Below are positions 30,705 through 35,647 of a stretch of 35,647 nucleotides of DNA, in pieces. The notes under the pieces were generated by a model. It saw nothing but the letters and a program-made list of their open reading frames with translations. It did not search any database and had not been told where the DNA came from. This DNA comes from a virus. The DNA lies in IMG/VR virus record IMGVR_UViG_3300042541_001013, positions 1 through 35,647 of that record; one strand, given 5' to 3'. The position numbers were made by a program, and so were the translations under genes. Position 1 is the stretch's first letter. Each line of letters opens with the position of its first letter.

Positions 30705-31174
30705 TGGCCAAGAAAGCCCCCGCAAAAAAGGCACCAGCCAAACGCAAGCCAGCAGCGAAGAAGCCTGTGGTGCCTGCTGTTCCGATCGTCGACCCGACCG
30801 ACTACGGCACGCCGATCGAGTTTCCAGCCTGGCTCGTGATGGGGCTGAAAGCCGTGTCGCTTTTTGTGCTCGGAAGTCTTGGCGGGATCTGGGCGGCTGG
30901 TGGCATCGATGTGTCTCCGGGGCCGGGGCCAACTGTCAATGATTGCCTGAGCCAATCCCATGCTGCGGATCGCGTTTCGCAGGTCCGCATTCTCCGCGAG
31001 TACGCCGGCAAGTCGTTTCCTGATGAGCCGACCGCTCAGTCTTGGCTGAATGCGCAGCGAATTGAAGCCCGCAAAAACGACTGGATCCCGTACACAGACG
31101 AACTCGGCGCGGCGGCTGACAGCGGAGTTGATGCGGTTAAGGCACTGGCGGACAAGTTGGGGGGCAAGCGATGA
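30704..31174 (+). CDS. Membrane protein with Lys/Ala/Pro-rich N-terminus
   Basis: The 156-residue protein begins MAKKAPAKKAPAKRKPAAKK, then has one hydrophobic segment (FPAWLVMGLKAVSLFVLGSL, about residues 44-63), then an acidic-basic C-terminal part. With that topology it is probably anchored in the inner membrane with a periplasmic or cytoplasmic C-terminal domain. Coupled to the holin (shared base) and overlapping the peptidase gene by 4 bp (ATGA), it belongs to the lysis cassette, but its role is unknown. Confidence 0.6.
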   Translation: MAKKAPAKKAPAKRKPAAKKPVVPAVPIVDPTDYGTPIEFPAWLVMGLKAVSLFVLGSLGGIWAAGGIDVSPGPGPTVNDCLSQSHAADRVSQVRILREYAGKSFPDEPTAQSWLNAQRIEARKNDWIPYTDELGAAADSGVDAVKALADKLGGKR

Positions 31175-31998
31175 GCGATCCACGAGTCGGCTACTGGCTG
31201 CATGACGAAGAAGATCAGGAGTTCCTTAATTCACTGCCGGGCGAAGATCCAGTGCTTGCGATGCGTGGCACTTACAACGAAATCGCTTTCGATCCTCGCA
31301 AGGTGATGAAAGTTGAGCAACAGGGGAGCGTCGGCAGTTGTCAGGGGCACGCAATCAGCAGCGTTTGCGAACTGTGCTATTACATCGCGACTGGCGATCT
31401 AACGAAGCAGTTATCAAGAGCTTACGGATACTACGAGACGCAACGAATTGACGGCATCAACGGCGACCGTGGCAGCACAATTTCTGGCGGTATCAAGCTG
31501 GCAATGTCAAAGGGCATCCCTGAGGAATCGCTCTGGAAGTACAGTGGGCGATATGAAAACCAGCGGCCAGCAAACTGGGCGGCCATCGCCGTGAACGCAG
31601 CACAGCACACAATCGGCCAGTCGTACAAGATGAGCACATATGACGGCGTGCGAACATTTCTGGGATCCGGCCAAGGTGGAATCTCGATCGGGATTTCATG
31701 GGGTGGCGAAGTGGATCGCGCCATCGTCAACAGCTTTTCAGGTTCAGGTGGTGGCGGTCATGCGATCAGCCTGCTGTCGCTGTCAACTCGGCTCGATGTG
31801 TCTGGCCGTCCATTCGTCTGGATGATGAATTCATGGGGCGAAAACTGGGGCAACGCCGGATGGTCTGAATGGGCACCTTCCGCAGTCGAGCAAATGCTGC
31901 GGCACCGTTACACGGCCTGTTTCGGATGTTCTGACATGCCAAACATCAAGCCGCGAGAGTTGGACCTGAAGCAATGGCAGGAGGGATTGAGGGTATGA
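31171..31998 (+). CDS. Papain-like (C1) cysteine peptidase
   Basis: The 275-residue protein carries the complete papain set: QQGSVGSCQGHAISS with Gln51 for the oxyanion hole and Cys57 as nucleophile, GGGGHAISLL with His198, and MMNSWGENWGNAGW with Asn221. There is no signal peptide or transmembrane segment, so export would need the holin. It sits between the holin pair and the lipoprotein, in the place of an endolysin, and no other muralytic enzyme is recognisable in the window. It may cut envelope protein during lysis, process another protein, or act in entry. It overlaps both neighbours by 4 bp. Confidence 0.85.
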   Translation: MSDPRVGYWLHDEEDQEFLNSLPGEDPVLAMRGTYNEIAFDPRKVMKVEQQGSVGSCQGHAISSVCELCYYIATGDLTKQLSRAYGYYETQRIDGINGDRGSTISGGIKLAMSKGIPEESLWKYSGRYENQRPANWAAIAVNAAQHTIGQSYKMSTYDGVRTFLGSGQGGISIGISWGGEVDRAIVNSFSGSGGGGHAISLLSLSTRLDVSGRPFVWMMNSWGENWGNAGWSEWAPSAVEQMLRHRYTACFGCSDMPNIKPRELDLKQWQEGLRV

Positions 31999-32615
31999 GA
32001 ACTGCATTTCTGATCGGACTTTGCTTGCTTGTCGGATGTTCGGAAGATCCAACCGCATGGCAGCAGGCCATGCGAATCACGGGCGAGGAAGTCGTCGCGA
32101 AGCAGGACGAGTCAATCGTCATCCTGAAGTCTAACACAAACGCACTGGCCGCGATCAAAAGCCAGGTCGAAAGCCTGTCCGGCTCTGTTCTGGAAACCCG
32201 GCAGGCAGTTGGCACAATGAATGCGTCTCTGGTCAAAACCGAAGCCGTTAACGCTAAGGAGGTGATCAAGTCTGCTGAGCCGCAGGAGACACCACGGGCG
32301 AACCTGTCTCAACCTATCATCCCGGTTGCCCCGTCTCCTGCGGTTCGTTCTTCTGGTCCGCTCAAACTGTCGTGGAACGTCGAAGGCAACTGGAATCCAT
32401 CAATCCTCGAAACAGCCAAACACCTCCGCGAAGATCATGGCATCATTGCTGACGGGATGACTCACCAGCAGATGCACGATGCACACGCGGCTGCTCATGA
32501 GGGGCGAAAAGTTGCGAACAAATCACAGCCGGTGCAGTTCATCAATCGCGGCTCGCAATGTCCAGGGGGTGTTTGTCCAACTCCGCGACGTGGCTTGTTT
32601 GGACGGCGACGATGA
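31995..32615 (+). CDS. Lipoprotein of the lysis cassette (spanin-like)
   Basis: The 206-residue protein starts at ATG 31995, overlapping the peptidase stop by 4 bp. The N-terminus has a signal peptide with lipobox LLVGCS (cleavage before Cys15), so it is predicted to be lipidated. A heptad-like coiled-coil region follows (ILKSNTNALAAIKSQVESL, then a similar stretch), next a Pro-rich linker and a basic C-terminal tail (RRGLFGRRR). Position and lipoprotein/coiled-coil topology suggest a spanin or other envelope-spanning lysis role. It is longer than typical Rz1 proteins. Confidence 0.65.
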   Translation: MRTAFLIGLCLLVGCSEDPTAWQQAMRITGEEVVAKQDESIVILKSNTNALAAIKSQVESLSGSVLETRQAVGTMNASLVKTEAVNAKEVIKSAEPQETPRANLSQPIIPVAPSPAVRSSGPLKLSWNVEGNWNPSILETAKHLREDHGIIADGMTHQQMHDAHAAAHEGRKVANKSQPVQFINRGSQCPGGVCPTPRRGLFGRRR

Positions 32616-32887
32616 GCCTAATCAAGCCCATCGACATGCGAGGCAAGGCCGGTCTTCGCGAAGCTATCGAATCAATCATCACAGGCAAGGCTGATCGAAT
32701 TGAATGGACCGAGACGCTCAATCTGCGGATCACGCGTGACGGCGATTCAGCAGAGATCAAGATCACAGACGGGGTAGCGGAAGTAAATTTGCGAGGTCTG
32801 CCGAATCCGGATTTCATCGGGGCGAAGCTGTTTGCGGACCATGCAATCGTGAGCCTGACTCTGACTAATGTTCGGGTGGATTACTGA
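32612..32887 (+). CDS. Small unrecognised protein
   Basis: The 91-residue protein overlaps the lipoprotein gene by 4 bp (ATGA) and shares one base with the next. It is beta-rich (LNLRITRDGDSAEIKITDGV, then HAIVSLTLTNVRV) with an N-terminal helix. No signal peptide or membrane segment. Role unknown; it probably belongs to the lysis/tail junction transcript. Confidence 0.55.
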   Translation: MSLIKPIDMRGKAGLREAIESIITGKADRIEWTETLNLRITRDGDSAEIKITDGVAEVNLRGLPNPDFIGAKLFADHAIVSLTLTNVRVDY

Positions 32888-33183
32888 TGAGCCGAGAAGA
32901 CACAATCATCACGAGCCTGATCTATGAGCACGCAGCGTTTTGCGGCAAGTGGGCTCAAGAGGTTGCGGATAGTCATGAAGGCGACTCGATCGACTTTTAT
33001 GGTCGACGAATGTTGAAGCTGGAAAGCAAAAAGCGGATCAAATCAACGGACTCCGACGAGAAAATCGCGAAGGCTATTACCCCGTTGATGGCATGGCTGT
33101 TCTGGCAGATCGCTCCGGACTTGCTTTTATGGATCGTGGCGGCGATCAGAAAACGAATTTGGCAACAGGACTCACAACAATGA
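32887..33183 (+). CDS. Small membrane protein
   Basis: The 98-residue protein has a charged N-terminal two-thirds (RRMLKLESKKRIKSTDSDEK) and a C-terminal hydrophobic segment (PLMAWLFWQIAPDLLLWIVA) with a basic end. The pattern is a tail-anchored or single-pass membrane protein. It shares its first base with the previous stop and overlaps the next start by 4 bp. Confidence 0.6.
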   Translation: MSREDTIITSLIYEHAAFCGKWAQEVADSHEGDSIDFYGRRMLKLESKKRIKSTDSDEKIAKAITPLMAWLFWQIAPDLLLWIVAAIRKRIWQQDSQQ

Positions 33184-33401
33184 ATATATCAGCAGAAATA
33201 ATACTCGGCATCATTACTGCACTCGGAGCGGTTTTAAGCGGCGCTGTTGCGAAGATGTGGCTATGGTTTACGATGGAGCTCCGCGAATGCAAGGACGACC
33301 GCAAATCGTTAAACGATCGGGTCGAGACGATGCACCAAAACATCGCAGAGATCAGCACAACAGTAGGACGGCTGGAAGGCCGATTGAGCGACAGCAAATG
33401 A
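33180..33401 (+). CDS. Small membrane/coiled-coil protein (holin- or XhlA-like topology)
   Basis: The 73-residue protein has one hydrophobic N-terminal helix (EIILGIITALGAVLSGAVA) and then a heptad-like charged region (RKSLNDRVETMHQNIAEIST). That topology resembles haemolysin XhlA-type or second holins. Coupled to its neighbours by 4-bp overlaps (ATGA). Confidence 0.55.
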   Translation: MNISAEIILGIITALGAVLSGAVAKMWLWFTMELRECKDDRKSLNDRVETMHQNIAEISTTVGRLEGRLSDSK

Positions 33402-33490
33402 GCCAGATAATCAACGTCGTTGCGTTCTTGCTTTCGCTGATCTGGGACTTGACCGGCGGAATGGTTTACTGGGTTTGGAAACAGTCGTAA
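33398..33490 (+). CDS. Very short membrane protein
   Basis: A 30-residue frame starting at ATG 33398 and overlapping the previous gene by 4 bp. Nearly all of it is one hydrophobic helix (IINVVAFLLSLIWDLTGGMV). Too short for routine prediction; the overlap and hydrophobic content support it. It is followed by hairpin copy C. Confidence 0.5.
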   Translation: MSQIINVVAFLLSLIWDLTGGMVYWVWKQS

Positions 33491-33492
33491 GT

Positions 33493-33517
33493 AGCAGCGG
33501 GCTTCGATTCCGCTGCT
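33493..33517 (+). repeat. Repeated hairpin family, copy C
   Basis: AGCAGCGG (33493-33500) / CCGCTGCT (33510-33517), perfect 8-bp stem, 9-nt loop (GCTTCGATT). It lies 3 bp after the stop of the short membrane gene and 33 bp before the ATG at 33550. Confidence 0.6.
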
Positions 33518-33549
33518 ATGAAAAACATTGGGCTTTTGAGGATTTTGAG

Positions 33550-34080
33550 ATGCTAACAGACCTGATCAAAACACACGCACTCGCTGACGCTCAGGCTGGC
33601 GAATGGGCTGCGGTTGCTGCGATCCTCAACGCTCAAACTGTCGAGGTCCGCAACGCAAAGTCGTGGACGATGGCGGATCTGATTACGCTGCTCGGAGCGG
33701 AATCAGCAGCAGTTGTCGGTGGCACGATTCAGGCTGCTGGTGTGACAAATCCTATCTTTGCGGGAGCGTGGTTGGCGTTGAATATCACAGGGCTGCAACT
33801 GCACACTGACGAGCGTCAGGCAATGATCGCAGGGCTTGCCGATGCTGCGGGATGGCCGAGTGGATTGAAAGCAGCGGCATTGGCTGCGGGGCTGACTTAC
33901 ACATCGTTGTCGGATGCGAAAGCAGCAGAATGCGAAGCGGCTTGGTTGTTGGACCTCAAAAGCCTTGCGCTGGCGACCGTGACTGACACAGCATCCGAAG
34001 CGGCTCGCGAAGAGTATCGCAAAGCTGACTCTACACCTGCGTCAATCATTGCGGCTGCTGTTGCAGTGCTGGGGGTCTGA
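33550..34080 (+). CDS. Tail-end protein of unknown function
   Basis: The 176-residue Ala-rich protein starts at ATG 33550 (GAGG upstream). Its composition and pattern (LAD-type helices, AAVAAILNAQTVEVRNAKSW, then ADLITLLGAES and AMIAGLADAAGW) match a family I have met next to tail-fibre genes of phages from planctomycete-like hosts, but no function is known. It is separated by 3 bp from the LamG gene. Confidence 0.55.
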   Translation: MLTDLIKTHALADAQAGEWAAVAAILNAQTVEVRNAKSWTMADLITLLGAESAAVVGGTIQAAGVTNPIFAGAWLALNITGLQLHTDERQAMIAGLADAAGWPSGLKAAALAAGLTYTSLSDAKAAECEAAWLLDLKSLALATVTDTASEAAREEYRKADSTPASIIAAAVAVLGV

Positions 34081-34083
34081 TTT

Positions 34084-35647
34084 ATGGCCTTGTGGACTCC
34101 ATCACAGATTAGCACTGCTCTGTGGCTCGATGCTGCGGATTCGACTACGTTGTACGACGCGACATCTGGTGGGTCTCTTGTTGCAGCCGATGGAACGGTC
34201 GCACGATGGGAGGACAAAAGCGGCAACGCACGCCACGCAACACAGGCGACCAGCCTCAATCAGCCACTGCGAAAAACGGCCTACGAAGGCGGGCGAGATT
34301 CGATCCTATTCGATGGTTCGAATGATGCTTTGTCGCTAGCGGCTAATTTGTCGATTGGCACACATACGGTGTTCGTCGTCGCAAGGAACACCGCGACTAT
34401 CACAGCAGCGTCATCCGCTCAGTTATTGCTTTCGGGAGGCAGTTACACGGCTCCGTCAATAACGACAAGCGAATGGCTTTTTGGATCTGGGTCGCTGACA
34501 GGAAATTTGACCAATGAGCGACTATGGAATATCGCGTTAGCTGATTGGGTCGGCTTCGGTGAGATCTGGGGATACGGCAAAACAAATGCCGATATTTCAG
34601 CGGCGATTATCGCCGTATCAAGCTACAGCCCCGGCGGAACATTCGTCGGAAAGATGAATGGATCTGCGGATTACACCTCAGTGTCATCGCGTGGAGCATT
34701 TAGTAGCACCAACACGCGACATCCAACATTGTTGCGCGGTATCGCGAATCGCTTCTCAAACACCTCGGCTCACTGGTCCGGGACGATTTCTGAAGTGGTT
34801 GTTGTTACGTCTATACTGTCTTCAGGTGACATCGAAAAAGTCGAAGGCTATTTAGCCCATAAGTGGGGCATGACGGCGAATCTTCCGGGCGGACATCCTT
34901 ATAAATCGGTGGCACCGCGAAGCTACAAGTATCCTTCACTTCGCACGACTCTGCCAGTCGCTGGCTATTATGCTATGCTTGATGCCGGGGCCGCTGCATC
35001 GGATCAGTTTACGGCTGACGGCACGCAAGATGGCACGCTGACCAATGGTGCAACGCGATCAGGATCTCCGCTGGCGTATTCGTTTGATGGAACGAATGAT
35101 TACATAGCGATTACAGATTCCGCTGCGTTGCAAACCCAGTCGGGGGCGTCTGGTGTACTGACATTGTCGGCATGGGTGTATCCTACTTCTTTTTCAATCC
35201 CCCGTACCATCGTCGGAAAATATACCAGTGGTGGAGGTGCCAATAATCGAGAGTTTATTTTCGGTGTAGGTGTCGGAGCAGACGCAGGAAAACTTTGGTT
35301 TCAGGCTTACGCCTCGTCGTCTAGTGATTACGATACTGCTATTACGACCTCAGCTTTGACACTAAATACCTGGTTTCATGTGGCTGTGACGTTTGACAAC
35401 TCTTTATCTGGCATCACGAACAAAGTAAGGCTGTACATAAACGGAGTACTTCAGTCCGTGTCTCGGAGTTTGTTTGGTGGTACGTTTTCCTCTATACCAA
35501 ACAGCACAGGGAATTGGAATATCGGTGCTTACTCCAATGGGACCGAGCCGTGGTCCGGTCTGATCGACGACGTCATTATTTATGGACTTGTGCAGGACGC
35601 TACTAACATAGCTTTCCTCGCCTCGCAGCGTGGGGCTATATATGCAC
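34084..35647 (+). CDS. LamG/concanavalin-like domain tail protein (3' end outside window)
   Basis: An open frame from ATG 34084 runs past the right edge (at least 521 codons). It begins WTPSQISTALWLDAADSTTL and has a first LamG-like beta-sandwich (DSILFDGSNDALSLAAN), then a second with AYSFDGTNDYIAITDS and GVLTLSAWVYPTSFS. The final residues are FLASQRGAIYA, a typical LamG end. Such domains bind sugars or decorate tail fibres, so host recognition is possible. The frame is in phase with the frame open at the left edge. Confidence 0.75.
   Translation, partial: MALWTPSQISTALWLDAADSTTLYDATSGGSLVAADGTVARWEDKSGNARHATQATSLNQPLRKTAYEGGRDSILFDGSNDALSLAANLSIGTHTVFVVARNTATITAASSAQLLLSGGSYTAPSITTSEWLFGSGSLTGNLTNERLWNIALADWVGFGEIWGYGKTNADISAAIIAVSSYSPGGTFVGKMNGSADYTSVSSRGAFSSTNTRHPTLLRGIANRFSNTSAHWSGTISEVVVVTSILSSGDIEKVEGYLAHKWGMTANLPGGHPYKSVAPRSYKYPSLRTTLPVAGYYAMLDAGAAASDQFTADGTQDGTLTNGATRSGSPLAYSFDGTNDYIAITDSAALQTQSGASGVLTLSAWVYPTSFSIPRTIVGKYTSGGGANNREFIFGVGVGADAGKLWFQAYASSSSDYDTAITTSALTLNTWFHVAVTFDNSLSGITNKVRLYINGVLQSVSRSLFGGTFSSIPNSTGNWNIGAYSNGTEPWSGLIDDVIIYGLVQDATNIAFLASQRGAIYA

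Noticed and set aside
1-35647. CRISPR array, insertion sequence, integrase or rRNA
   Set aside because: No regularly spaced repeat array, transposase or recombinase motif, terminal inverted repeat with duplicated target, or rRNA-like conserved sequence was seen.

Overview
The window is one gene-dense, almost entirely plus-strand block of a tailed double-stranded DNA phage (Caudoviricetes). The tail genes (tape measure with frameshifted chaperone, no sheath or baseplate genes) point to a long non-contractile tail. No integrase, CI/Cro-type repressor, DNA polymerase or host flank is visible, so it reads as a free phage genome or part of one, not a clearly temperate prophage. The host is inferred, not shown. 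The CsrA homologue (24193-24384) is of the form I associate with Planctomycetes, and the Pro/Ser/Glu repeat protein and the small tail-end proteins also resemble planctomycete phage genes.

Layout. (1) 1-1019: 3' part of a tail/fibre-type protein, open at the left edge. (2) 1040-11242: packaging and head genes: small and large (GpA-type) terminase, zinc-ribbon protein, lambda-type portal, a prohead protease/major capsid fusion with a likely internal start, a strong terminator, a two-domain glycosyltransferase/methyltransferase, a DUF2190-type decoration protein, connector proteins and a tail tube candidate. (3) 11248-19575: tail genes: chaperone with a -1 frameshift extension, tape measure, distal tail proteins, then two more glycosyltransferase-type genes and a second decoration-like protein. 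(4) 19576-20114: a small minus-strand cassette of short membrane proteins, separated from the tail operon by a bidirectional hairpin region. (5) 20099-24384: a promoter/operator (two TGATATCA palindromes) fires a rightward early operon with small proteins, an SNF2-type helicase, an m4C-type DNA methyltransferase, a terminator, a cloverleaf RNA element and csrA. (6) 24397-29497: DNA metabolism: wHTH proteins, RuvC-like resolvase, a recombination-type protein, a replication-organizer wHTH protein with iterons and an A-rich repeat that look like an origin, a DUF3102-type replication protein and a DnaC-like helicase loader. (7) 29494-30371: hairpin-rich segment with small genes. (8) 30473-33490: lysis cassette: Pam3-gp28-like holin with a sequestered ribosome binding site, a membrane protein, a papain-like cysteine peptidase where an endolysin would be expected, a lipoprotein and four short, mostly membrane, proteins. 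(9) 33550-35647: tail-end protein and a LamG-domain protein running off the right edge.

How it may work together. The early operon brings a CsrA-type translational regulator, a methyltransferase/helicase pair that may protect or remodel DNA, and a replication module that recruits the host helicase through a loader. The late genes build the virion; three glycosyltransferase genes embedded among structural genes suggest that the virion itself is glycosylated. The lysis cassette combines holin, spanin-like lipoprotein and a papain-fold protease with no recognisable peptidoglycan hydrolase. The right-edge and left-edge open reading frames are in compatible phase, so the window could be a circular map opened inside a tail gene, but the domain junction does not prove this.
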